This document shows positions 24,986 through 44,150 of a stretch of 64,000 nt of DNA, piece after piece. Within the stretch, counting starts at the first letter, position 1. Each line of letters opens with the position of its first letter. Under the pieces are notes generated by a model that searched no databases, was not told where the DNA came from, and saw only the letters and a program-made list of their open reading frames with translations. Both the position numbers and the translations under genes were made by a program. Location: assembly GCA_029449235.1 (NCBI GenBank), contig JANATG010000004.1, positions 2,170,001 through 2,234,000 of the forward strand, given 5' to 3'. Origin of the DNA: Linnemannia schmuckeri. Lineage: Eukaryota > Mortierellomycota > Mortierellomycetes > Mortierellales > Mortierellaceae.

Positions 24986-27361
24986 TTAAAAGTGGTTTTC
25001 GAGGCGACGATGTCTCTGGAGGGCATCACTGCGACCAAAGCGAGAGGTGCAGTGGTTGCAGGCGTAAGGCTTGTTGGCCAAATGCTTCGACTTGACATGG
25101 CGATCCAAATCGTGGCGACGGACAAAGTCCCAGTCGCAGCCGGGCTCGGGGCACTTGTGGGGCCGCTCACCATTGTGGGTGTTGACATGCGATCGGAGGT
25201 TGAAGGCACGCGTGAACGACTTGTCGCATCCTTCGAATGTGCAAGGGTGCATGCGTTTCTCGATCGTGTCAGACTGAGGGCGGGTGAACTTGGTCGAGGA
25301 ACCAGAGGAGGAAGCAGGCGAAGCCCCCTTGACTGTAGCCTTGGAATCAATGTAGTTGTGCTCCAAGGACGACAGCAGGCTGTGGACAGACGAGATCGAG
25401 CTGTTGCGAGAGTGAGCCGGTGAGTGAGCTTCCGACAACCTGCGCTGACCAGCCGAGGCCGAACCAACCGTCAACGAATCCATCCTTGCACGTTTGGCGG
25501 ACGAGGCACTTTGGTGCTCATACGACTGCTGAGGAAGGCTGTTACCACTGCTGGAGCCGATGCTATTGTTGTGATGGTGCTGATGGTACTGCTGTCCGTG
25601 CTGGCTGTGGTGGCTGTAGTGGCTATGGCTCAGATGGCTCTGTTGTTGGTGCTGAGTCTGATGGTGATGGTGCTGCTGGTAAAGTTGGCTGTGTTGCTGT
25701 TGCTGATGGTATTGGTGATGATGCTGTTGCTGATATTGTGGCTCCTCCTCATCGCGCTCATGCTTCAAGCCCTGGGATGCTCGGCGAGAGTTACGCTTGG
25801 GGAGGGAGAGGGGAGGGACAACATTGTCGTCGGTAGGGTAGCTGCTGCTCTCCTCGTCGCCAGAGTCTGCATCATCATCCTCGTCATCTGTGTCGTCGGT
25901 CTCGGGAGACTCCAACTGAGGCTGAACCGTGCGGGGAGCAATCACGGCTCCGGGCATCATGGCTTGGCCGGGCATGCCAGCGCTCTCGCGCTTGCGATCC
26001 ATCAGATAATCGTTCTGAGCGTAAAGGCCGGCAGCGCCAGCCCAGGAAGGCAGGTTGAAACCAAATTGGCCGGCGGAGGAGGAAGATGAACCAGCGGAGG
26101 ACGAAGAACCAACAGAGGACGACCCGGACGAGGAAGGGATGGAGGGATTGAAATAACCCTGCTGCTGCTGCTGCTGGGAGGGCTGGATGAAGTGCGAGAA
26201 TTGGTCGCCAAAGATACCATTGGAGCTCATGCCAAAGGCTTGGGGGGCATCGCACCAGGTATTGGGCTCCATACCATCACCACAACCACCGGCACCGGGG
26301 GTGTTGATGGAGTAAGGAAGAGCGTCGAGGTACTGGCCGTCGAGGAGGAGGGAGTTGTACTGCAACAACTCGAAGGGTCCCATACCACCCATGAGGTTGT
26401 AGGGGTTGTTGGGGTCCTGGAGAGCGGGGTCGGTGTTGTTGGCGTCAGTTTGAGTGTTGATAAGCATGGTTTGCTCTTGAGGGTAAGGAGCACCAGTAGA
26501 GGCAGTTGAGTCGGCGGGGGTGTATGTGTTCTGGCCCATGACAAAGTCAATGAGATAAGTATCGTTTTGCCGAGGTTGTTGCTGCTGTTGTTGTTGTGGA
26601 AGGGGGTGAGAGTGCGAGTGGTTGTTGTTGTCTTGGTCGTGGTGATATCCCGCGGAGGAAGACGACATTGAGTATTGGTGCTCAAGGGCGGACTGGACGG
26701 TCACTTGCTCAAGCTGGTGCTGCTCGTGCGTGTAGGCAAGCATCGAGGCCAGGCCGGGGAAACCCTCGCGCTCAAGGGCCTGAGCAAGCAGGGGGTAGAC
26801 AGGAGCCATGGGAGCCAGAGGCATGTTGGCAGTGGTCGAAACGGGACCATAGGGACCACTAAAGTCAATTGGGCCTGCAGAGGAGGAAGTCGCCTCTGCT
26901 GCGGGAGTTGGGGGCTGCTGCTGTTGTTGTTGTTGTTGTTGTTGCTGTTGTTGTTGTTGAGAGTGGTGGCGGTCCATAGTGGAGTAGGAGTGCTTGGAGT
27001 CGGGTTGTTGTTGAGGAGTGTTGACGAGGGTGTCAGAAGAAGAGATGGAAGAAGAAGAAGCAGAAGGGGAAGGGTAGTGTTGTGGTGGAGGGACAGTGGG
27101 GATGGACTCGAAGGTATCGAGGCAGGATTCGAAAAACACCTTGGCTGAGGAGTGGTCTTGGTAGCGGTGTTGGTGAGGCAGGTCCATGGAGCTGATGAGC
27201 GCAAGGGAAGAGCGGGGGCGAGCGGAGGGAGAAGAAGAAAAGGATGAAGAGCAAGAAGAGGGATGAGAGGAGAAAGAAGAAGAGTAGTGGTGGTGGTGGC
27301 TGCTGTTGTTCTTGTGAGAGAGGGAATATGAGGAGAGAGAGAAAGCAGAAGAAGGGGACAT
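24986..27361 (-). CDS. C2H2 zinc-finger transcription factor, Gln-rich
   Basis: Likely nuclear DNA-binding regulator; target unknown. One uninterrupted exon of 791 residues. Nearly all recognisable structure is at the C terminus, residues about 705-789: three fingers with patterns C-x4-C-x12-H-x3-H, C-x4-C-x12-H-x4-H and C-x2-C-x12-H-x5-H, joined by NGERPHKC and NKPYAC linkers. The third finger ends one residue before the stop and has a wide histidine spacing. The N-terminal 700 residues are disordered, with Ser, Gln and His tracts: a Gln run near 136-150 (CAA/CAG repeats around 26920-26958), further Gln/His blocks near 560-625, and an Asp/Glu stretch near 490-515 that could be an activation region. 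Finger order and spacing recall Crz1/Msn2-type fungal regulators, but I cannot name an orthologue. The start is the first ATG after a CT-rich leader. Confidence 0.85.
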   Translation of the reverse strand: MSPSSAFSLSSYSLSHKNNSSHHHHYSSSFSSHPSSCSSSFSSSPSARPRSSLALISSMDLPHQHRYQDHSSAKVFFESCLDTFESIPTVPPPQHYPSPSASSSSISSSDTLVNTPQQQPDSKHSYSTMDRHHSQQQQQQQQQQQQQQQPPTPAAEATSSSAGPIDFSGPYGPVSTTANMPLAPMAPVYPLLAQALEREGFPGLASMLAYTHEQHQLEQVTVQSALEHQYSMSSSSAGYHHDQDNNNHSHSHPLPQQQQQQQPRQNDTYLIDFVMGQNTYTPADSTASTGAPYPQEQTMLINTQTDANNTDPALQDPNNPYNLMGGMGPFELLQYNSLLLDGQYLDALPYSINTPGAGGCGDGMEPNTWCDAPQAFGMSSNGIFGDQFSHFIQPSQQQQQQGYFNPSIPSSSGSSSVGSSSSAGSSSSSAGQFGFNLPSWAGAAGLYAQNDYLMDRKRESAGMPGQAMMPGAVIAPRTVQPQLESPETDDTDDEDDDADSGDEESSSYPTDDNVVPPLSLPKRNSRRASQGLKHERDEEEPQYQQQHHHQYHQQQQHSQLYQQHHHHQTQHQQQSHLSHSHYSHHSQHGQQYHQHHHNNSIGSSSGNSLPQQSYEHQSASSAKRARMDSLTVGSASAGQRRLSEAHSPAHSRNSSISSVHSLLSSLEHNYIDSKATVKGASPASSSGSSTKFTRPQSDTIEKRMHPCTFEGCDKSFTRAFNLRSHVNTHNGERPHKCPEPGCDWDFVRRHDLDRHVKSKHLANKPYACNHCTSRFGRSDALQRHRRLENHF

Positions 27362-28060
27362 TCAAAAAAGCACTTGTTATATTTTATGTTTGAGTGTGTT
27401 TTTCTTTGTTTTGGTGGTTGAGATGAAGTGCGTCTGATATGTTGCTGCTACTGTTTGTTTTGCTTTGTATCTGTACAGGAAAAGGAAGGAAGTAAAAAAA
27501 AGAGAGCTCTGGGTGGAGGACTGAGGGACTGAGGGACTGAAGAAAAAAAAAAAAAAGAGAAAGAAGAGAGCGCTGAAGGACAACTTTATTCCGCGATGGT
27601 TAGAACGAGAGAAAAAGGGGGAGCCGGAAGACGAAAAAGAGAAAAGGATAGGAGAGAGATAGATACAAGAAAAAAGGCAGGAGATAAAAAAGCTTTTTTT
27701 TTTTTTTGTTGTTGATTTGCTTGGTGAATGGTATGTACAAAAGGCAAAGCGAGGCAAGGAACTAGACAGTGAATGAAAAAAAGATGGAATATGCGATATG
27801 CAGAAAATGCGAAGAACAAAGATGGGTTGAGGATGAAAGTAAAGAAGAAGAGGATGAGTATGAACAAGAGAGTGAGAGGTGTGTAGATATATACAAGAAG
27901 TTGAATGTTTAGTTTTTTTTTTTGCAGTTGCTTTGTATTGAAGGATAAGAAAAGTGAGGTGAAGAGAAGAAGAAAAAAAAAAGAGAAAAGAGGGGGAATG
28001 CACACGCCTTTTATACACCTTGGGAGAAAGAACGATAGGCTAGATAGAGTAAAATGGAAA
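27362..28060 (-). promoter_or_regulatory. Pyrimidine-rich leader of the zinc-finger gene
   Basis: About 700 bases that are C/T-rich on the minus strand, immediately before the start codon. It includes the T-rich block around 27541-27560. It is typical of the leaders seen before other genes in this window and is probably promoter plus 5' untranslated region. No TATA element stands out. Confidence 0.5.
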
Positions 28061-28962
28061 AAAGAAAAGAGAAAGGAGATGGAAATAGACTCTTTTGACT
28101 GAACCGAGAAGAATAAAATAAAAAAATATATATTCGCAACAAGATATGCGCCCTTGTGTACTCACGGGCTACGGCCATGTTTTGTTGTTGTTTATTGTTG
28201 TCGCTGATGTTGTTGCTAGGTGTATCTTGTATCTGTAACTATAACTATGTCTGCGTCTGTTGAGTCGTGGTGGATTCTCAACGCTTCTGCGTTGTATACC
28301 CTCTCCTTTTGTTATTGTTGACATGACAGATACCTCGTTTTATTCAAAGTCGTAGCCGTAGTCGTTCGTTGAGATTGTCGCTTGTTTGTTCTCTGTTGTC
28401 TCTCTTTGCGTCTCTCTCTTTATTGCATGCAAACACTCATGTCCGAGTATTTTTGTTTTTTTTCCATTTCCTTTCCCTTGTCCAAAGAAGTCAAGCTGTC
28501 TACTTTCATTTCTTTCTCGTCGTCGTCAAAACAGAACTAGAACAAAGGGCCTGTCTTGTCAGACGAGCAAGAAAAAAAAATAATAATAATAAGCTCCAAA
28601 GCGACCGTAACGAAGAAACATGAACGAACCAACGAGGCAAAAGCCAAAAAGATATCACGGCTATTCGCGGTCATGTCGTCAGGGTCCCTCGCCTCTTCTC
28701 TTTCATTATTTCTTCGACCACCGAATCGGGTCCAATTGCCTCTCTTCATCAACCCAAAACAACTATTTTTTATCCAAGGGTGTAGATGGTCTCGATGCTG
28801 TCGTTCACTTAACTCGTTTCCGAATAAACGTCGTTTAAAAACAAACTTGTTTAACCTGTCAACGAATCCGATATAAGGGCAGGTGCGAGATTAGTGAAGA
28901 ATACAAAAATAAGATCGAAAGAGGGAATGAGAAATGACGAATGAGGAAGGAGGACTCGGCTT
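28061..28962. other. Spacer, nothing recognised
   Basis: No gene, repeat or RNA supported. Open frames are short and without motifs. Confidence 0.5.
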
Positions 28963-29331
28963 CTACTCCTCGGGTTGAATGATAACAGTCTGGTGGTGAT
29001 TGTTGCAATGGTGGCAAACATGAAGTTCTGGTCCTCCTCCCTCCAATTGATTCATGTCGTTGTCCTTGTTGATGTTGTTCATCAACACCAACGAAGCGAT
29101 TATTGACAGGAACAAGAATAGTCGTGAACTCGATGTCAGCAACTCGTTGTTAACAAGAAAAAAGGAAGTATTACAGGATCGGAGCAACAAACAGGGCAGA
29201 TAGACAAGCCCACACACACGCAGCAACAGCGGCAGCAACAGCAGCGGCAGGGAGTAGTAAAAAGGGGGTTGGGATGGAAGATAGAGGGAGGAAGAGCGAG
29301 AGAACAGACAGACAGACATGCGAAAAGGCAT
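28963..29331 (-). CDS. Possible small membrane protein, hypothetical
   Basis: I do not recognise this 122-residue frame. It has a hydrophobic Leu-rich stretch at about 29-50, a second one at about 70-86 (LFLFLSIIASLVLM), and a polar C-terminal tail of about 40 residues containing a CHHC motif (HVCHHCNNHH) and an acidic end. The last 60 codons mostly end in C or G, unlike random spacer sequence and like the real exons here. A purine-rich block at about 29780-29835 (pyrimidine-rich on the minus strand) could be its leader. Against it: the front half is low-complexity, no upstream exon is clear, and the family is unknown. The true start may be one of the internal ATGs, for example at the codon ending 29089, which would leave only the polar tail. 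Confidence 0.28.
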   Translation of the reverse strand: MPFRMSVCLFSRSSSLYLPSQPPFYYSLPLLLLPLLLRVCGLVYLPCLLLRSCNTSFFLVNNELLTSSSRLFLFLSIIASLVLMNNINKDNDMNQLEGGGPELHVCHHCNNHHQTVIIQPEE

Positions 29332-32300
29332 GATGGTCGTTCAATAGAGTCGATTCAATAACGAATAATATCCAACTGTAAATATCAACGAACAAAGAAC
29401 AAAATAGAATAAACAAACAAAACGATTGAATGCTTTCATTGTTCACCATATGTGTTTGTGTACGACGATTGCGGTCGACAAACGCTAAAAAACAGGATGA
29501 AGAGAAAGAGAGCGCCTAGCCATTGCTTGCTTGCTTGTTGTTTGTTTTGTGCCATCCACCCGCGGGAAAGAACACTCTCTTTCAATTGACGGTCGTCGGC
29601 ACACCGCCCCCTCGACCTGTGGTCTCTCTTTTTTATGACTCTTTGCCCATGCTCATGCCCTCGTATCAACCTCGACTACGGCCGAGAGCAAAAAAAAAAA
29701 AAAGGGATTATTGCTGGTAATCAAGGACATCGCTCGTCAGCTTGCAGAGACCCCTCCCTCCCTCGGCAGATAGTAGGGAGAACGAACAGATGAGAGAGAG
29801 AGAAGGAAGGAGAGAGGGAGAGAGGGAGAGAAAAAGAATATCTTTCGTGACATATGGGGGCCCATGTCCCAAATCGATGACATTGTCCAACAATCCCTCT
29901 CCTCCCTTAGCCACGACCCCGATCCAAACTGGAAAAAAAAAAAAGAAAAACGACTGCGGCCTCCCAGACATCCGATAGAGTTGTTTCCCGACAGGGCCAC
30001 GTTTTCCCCAGCCCTTGCACAAAAATCCAGGCTGCCCCTTCCGCCGTCTTCTTTCCCGCGCGGCATCCTTTTGCCACCATCCAGTCGCCAAGTGGATCAG
30101 TTGTCTCGTCCAACCGCCCTAGTCAGGTTCGCCCTGGATTGAAGGAGAGACAAAGCAGGTCGGAGTGATGAAGATAGGAATAGGGGGGAGGAGAGGAAGG
30201 AGACAAGATGGGTAGGCAATTGGAGGTAACTATCAAATTGAACCATGCAACCATGCAACTCATATAAGACATATATACATACATACATGCCACGCATACA
30301 CGCACGCTTCCAATCCGTCCTGTTCACCCCATCTCTCTTTCTTTCTTTCTTCTTTCCCCTATTCCTGGCATTGTCCCTCGACGCCAGTCCTGCCCACTGC
30401 CCATTGTGTTTTTTCCGCCTCTCCTTTCGTTTATTCTTATTTTTTGATGCGATGCGAATGTGAATGACCAAGGGACAAAGGTTCCATTAATTGGGTGTCG
30501 ATGATAGATAATACTCCTTTTTGTTGCGTAAAAATAACGTGTTGTCAAAGAGGGTAATAAGCATGAAACGGGAAGTACCGATGGCGGGCGAATGAGGCGG
30601 TGACAGACAATCTTGTCGCAGATGAAAAAGGGAAGGATTTATGATTAGTCAACTGAGGATCTTTCTTCGAAGAGGAAGGGGGACGACTAGACTATGAATG
30701 CATTCGCGTGGGTGATTGAAGGTATGATAGGAGTAGAGCAGCAAGGTACAGGGGACTCAGCCCGCTCCATGTTTTGTTATCGCTGTTTCTTCTCGCAACT
30801 TTGCAAGAGAGAGAGAGAGAGAGAGATGTATAGGTAGATCACGCTTTGCGTTTTGATCCATTGACCATGCTCTGGTCGACCCTTTGCTCAAAGGTTCTCA
30901 CGTTGTTTTTGTGCGCTCTCAGATAGGGGGCGTCGAGTTGCGAAAATCCAAAAATACAACTTTCGCTCGTTTTCCCTTGTTGGACCTTGCGGTACACCTA
31001 GACTGTATGTCTCGCTGTTGTTTTTATCCGCGCACTGTTTGTGTATCTCTGTATCTGTTCGCAATGGGTATTTAGTCGGTAGCGTAGCAAAGTTGCATGT
31101 TGATGTCGCTTATTTTGTGTGTGTGTGTGTTTTTCCCTCCCTTTTTTTTCCTTCTTCCCTGTACCCCCCCTCCACCCCTCCATCTCATTTTTCCTTCTTC
31201 CCAGCTTCCCTTCCCTCTTCCTTATTTTTGGGCCCGCACAGGCATCAAAATCTTTTTTTGCTGTCTCCCTCTTGCCTCTCTCTCTCTATGTCGTTTTCAC
31301 AGCCTCCTTATTTTTACCAACTTTTTTCAGCTTTCGTTCCGTCCTTTCTCTTTTCGTATCGTTACACAGTGTAGAAGTCGACAGGATCTGCATGAACAAG
31401 AATAACTCATCTCGTTTCCCTTTCCCTCTTGTATCTCACCCAGCCGTCCTTTGTTATTTGCACCTTGACTTTTTGCTTGCCGAAGTCCTATTTTTACCGC
31501 TGTCTTTTCTTTCTTAACGTCGTACAAGCACATGGCGTATGCTATTTTTCACCCCTTCTTCCTTTGTCAAGTGTGGAACATGTCCACTTTTGACTGGTTC
31601 CCAGCCTTTTTCCTTCTTCCCTCTCTTGTTGACTGCACTGCCACCTCGCGGCGTAAAAATAGACTTTGCATAAAAATATCCACATCAAATAAAAAATACA
31701 CAGAGTTGCTTTGTTTGTTCTTTTTTCCCCTTGTGTTCCACTCCCTCTCTTTTTTCTTTCTCCCTCCAACTCCCGGGCGAATCTTGCTGTTTTTGTTGGT
31801 CAGCATTGTCGTTTGTTTCTACTTTGCGTTTCTTGTACTTCCATGAGCCTAAAGTGCAAAAAAGTACACAAGGGAAAGGGACGGGGCGCAAAAGATAAAG
31901 AAGCGAATGGAACCCTGGCGAACACACAAACAAACATACACGCTCATCTGGGCCTCCAAACGCGCAGCTGAGATGTATGGAACTTTACGTATTTCTCCCG
32001 CCCGAAAAAAAAGGTCGTGTTTTGAGGCACTGAGCCTGCTCTTTTCTTACAAACCGTATCGGACACATCTCATATACGGAAAAATACATCAACAGAGTAT
32101 ACAGAAGCATAAAAGAACTAGAATATACATGACTTTGACCCTGCACTATGCACTCTGCCTTTTTCTTTGTGTACTTAGTTCCTGACGCGCGCGCGTAAAG
32201 TAAAATAAAACCACAAGAGATGGAGGCAGTGGCGGAGAAAACATGCTGGATTCATTGTTTTCTTTTTTTCCCCCCTCGGCAACGCACGCATAAGGGCATT

Positions 32301-32605
32301 TGCTACTGAAGGGGGAGTAAGAAAGAAAAAGAGGAAAGAGTCTTGTTCCTTTTCTTTTCCTTTTCCTTTTCTCCTCTGCTCTCCCTATTTTGCTTTTCCT
32401 CCCCTGCTCGTCACCCCTGTTTTTTTCTGCATTTTTTCTTTATATTTTATTTTCCGTGTTTTTTTGCCGCTATGACTGGGTAATGGAAAAGGAAAAATTA
32501 TTTTTGAGTGGAACGGGAGCACGCACGCCTATCGCATAAACGCGTCCTTCGCGTCACGTTCTTGAGTTCTTATTTTTTGGGGGGCTAGGTGAAAGAGAGA
32601 GGCAT
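29332..32605. other. Spacer between the small ORF and the phosphatase
   Basis: No gene recognised. Purine-rich at about 29780-29835. Pyrimidine-rich on the plus strand at about 31120-31850, again leader-like but followed only by the 3' end of the minus-strand phosphatase. A short GA repeat lies near 30806-30825. The final 400 bases hold the phosphatase 3' untranslated region. Confidence 0.45.
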
Positions 32606-33830
32606 CTATTGGCACAAATCCCTGACAACCGCGTAGCAGAATTGAAACTGAGAAGGGGTCTGAACCATCATCATACGCTCGGTTCTGAACGCGTTCAAGG
32701 CCTCGAAAACAAGATCTCGATCTTGATTCCAATTGTATGCGTCGCTGACTTGGGCCACCGCCTGGTTGAGCTCTTGTTCTTGCAGAATCTGGTTGGTAGT
32801 GTCGCGTAGTGGATGAGGGGCTAGGTGAGGATATCTGATATGTTCCAAAACCGAAAGAGCCGTGTCGATGACACAGAATGTTCCAGTGCGACCTACTCCT
32901 GCACTGCAGTGGACTAAGATAGGTCCAAAGTTGCCGTTGTGGTTGTTCACAACCTGCTGATTGCGCTTCCAGCTCCTGATCGTGTACAAGATATCGCGGA
33001 GGTTATTCGAGTTTGTAGGCACACCGTGATCGGGCCATCCCTGATAGTGAGCCAGCAAGATCGGTCGTCTAGGATTCGCGTTTGAGGAAGGATCCCAGAG
33101 TTCCAAGTTACGGTAGACGACTTCGTTGTTGCTGTTGGCCGAATCAAGATTACGCACCGAGAGGTCGGGTCCGAATTGATCGGTCTCTCCTGCCTTCGGC
33201 CAGTATTGTTCGGCCTTGAGCCCCCTTCGTGTCCTGTCAGCACTGACAGCTGTCAAACAAACAATCACGTGCACATTTTGGTCGCGGACCATCCTCCAGA
33301 AGTTCGCCTGTGTCTCGGGAAGAGGCGCTTGGGTGGCGATGTATCCTGCAAAGTCTGCGGGGAGGCTGGAGCGAAGTGCTGGCGGCGCTGTGATCCTGTT
33401 GGCATTCATAAATGGCATTGGACCGTTCACCACAATGCGCGAGTGTTGGTATGGGAGCACGTTAGAATCTATTGTGGAGGTAGGAAACAAGTGAGTGAGT
33501 CGTATGTCAGGTGGAAAACATCAGTTGCAAAGTACGAAGTGGATTACGAATGTACTGCCATAGAATACATACGGCACGCAGGCGAAGGAAAAGCAAAATA
33601 AAAAAACACAAAAATAAAAAAAAAAACTTACAGCGGTTGAGTTTGTCTGTAGTAGGTAGTCTGGCCTCGTGAAACGAGAAAAGAGTCTCGTCCCTGCCAT
33701 AGGCCAATTCTAGACGGTCCACTTCTTGACTTACAATCTGTTCAAAGGCCTGATTCTGATAGTAGCCACTGCTCGTTCTCGCTTCCAGACGCAAGAACCC
33801 AGGCAGGGTTGGTGTTGGTACATTGGCCAT
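32606..33830 (-). CDS. Protein tyrosine phosphatase (classical, Ptp-type)
   Basis: Removes phosphate from tyrosine in target proteins; fungal members commonly act on MAP kinases. Two exons, 33830-33632 and 33468-32606, give 353 residues, almost entirely catalytic domain. Conserved parts in order: NRYSNVLPYQHSRI (made by joining the exons), YIATQAPLPET, the WPD loop WPDHGVP with the general acid Asp213, the P-loop HCSAGVGRTG with nucleophile Cys254 and phosphate-binding Arg260, and the Q-loop QTPSQFQFCY with Gln336. All catalytic residues are present, so the enzyme should be active. No membrane segment or targeting signal is seen, so it is probably cytosolic or nuclear. The start ATG (33828-33830) follows a GTT-rich run on the plus strand (33840-33893). 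The substrate cannot be read from the sequence. Confidence 0.93.
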
Positions 33831-34697
33831 TGTGGTTTGTTTGATGTTGTTGTTATTGTTGTTATTGTTGTTGTTGTTGTTGGTGTTGTTGGTGTTAATG
33901 CTGATGTCGTCGCTTCGGTGTTTGACCCCGGACGTGAATCTGTTGACGGAGAATGTGCGAATGTGAGTGTGGGAAGGATGGAAGAAAGAAAAGAAGGAAG
34001 GGGGAGCAGTAGGAGTTGTCTTGAATGAAAACTGAAACAACCGTGGCTGAAATACAGGGGAATGGAAGAGAGGTCGAGAAAGAAGAAGCGAAGGAAGAAA
34101 AGGAAGAGGAAGCAGGGGCATTTTTTTTTTTTATTTTTTTTTTTCAAGAGTGTGCGGAGATTAGATACGACAAGAGGAATAATAATTTCGAAAAATCAAT
34201 TACAGAAGAACAGTAGGTAGCTGACTGCAAAATGAAGCTCATAAGATACATACTGGACATGGATACCATGGAGCCTAATGTGATGAACGGTACTAAGCAA
34301 GGAATAACAATCGTCGTGTGCCCCTTGCTCCTGGGATCTGTCCCTCCCCTCTTTCAACTTACTCTTTCACTTTCCTCTCCTTTGCGTTTTCTTTCTTCTT
34401 CTTCCCATCAATTATCTTTTCTCTCTCTATCTCTCTCTCCCTTGTCATCAAACACCTTTCCCCATTCAACGTTTATTTTACATACACTGGCCGAATACAG
34501 CCTGTATTGAACTCTGTGAACACCAGACTCACAGCAACAAAGGGGAAAACAAAACCAACCTAAAACGACATAGCCAAGGAACTACAACAGCAAAGCAGGC
34601 ACAAGCAACAGCCAGCCTCGCTTGCAACAACAACCACGAGACAACCATAAACGAAAAGGAGTAAAGAGAGAGAGACAAGAGACTTGTGTCGACTTCA
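33831..34697. promoter_or_regulatory. Divergent promoter region, phosphatase and Cch1
   Basis: 867 bases between two start codons facing away from each other. The left part is pyrimidine-rich on the minus strand (phosphatase side), including an AAC-type repeat at 33840-33893. The right part is pyrimidine-rich on the plus strand at about 34320-34450 (Cch1 side). No TATA element is convincing on either side. Confidence 0.45.
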
Positions 34698-44027
<9,330 letters not shown>

Positions 44028-44150
44028 AGTTACATATTTTAACCTTCTATCATTTGTATAACATCTTCATCTCAATTTCATCAGTTAATGCTTTTATGTT
44101 CCTCATAGTTTTTGTTTGTATTGCTTTGTTTGCCTGGGATGCTATCTAAT
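44028..44150. terminator. Tail-to-tail junction of Cch1 and PARG
   Basis: Only 123 bases separate the two stop codons, so the 3' ends of both transcripts must share or overlap this A/T-rich stretch. No separate gene fits here. Confidence 0.5.
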
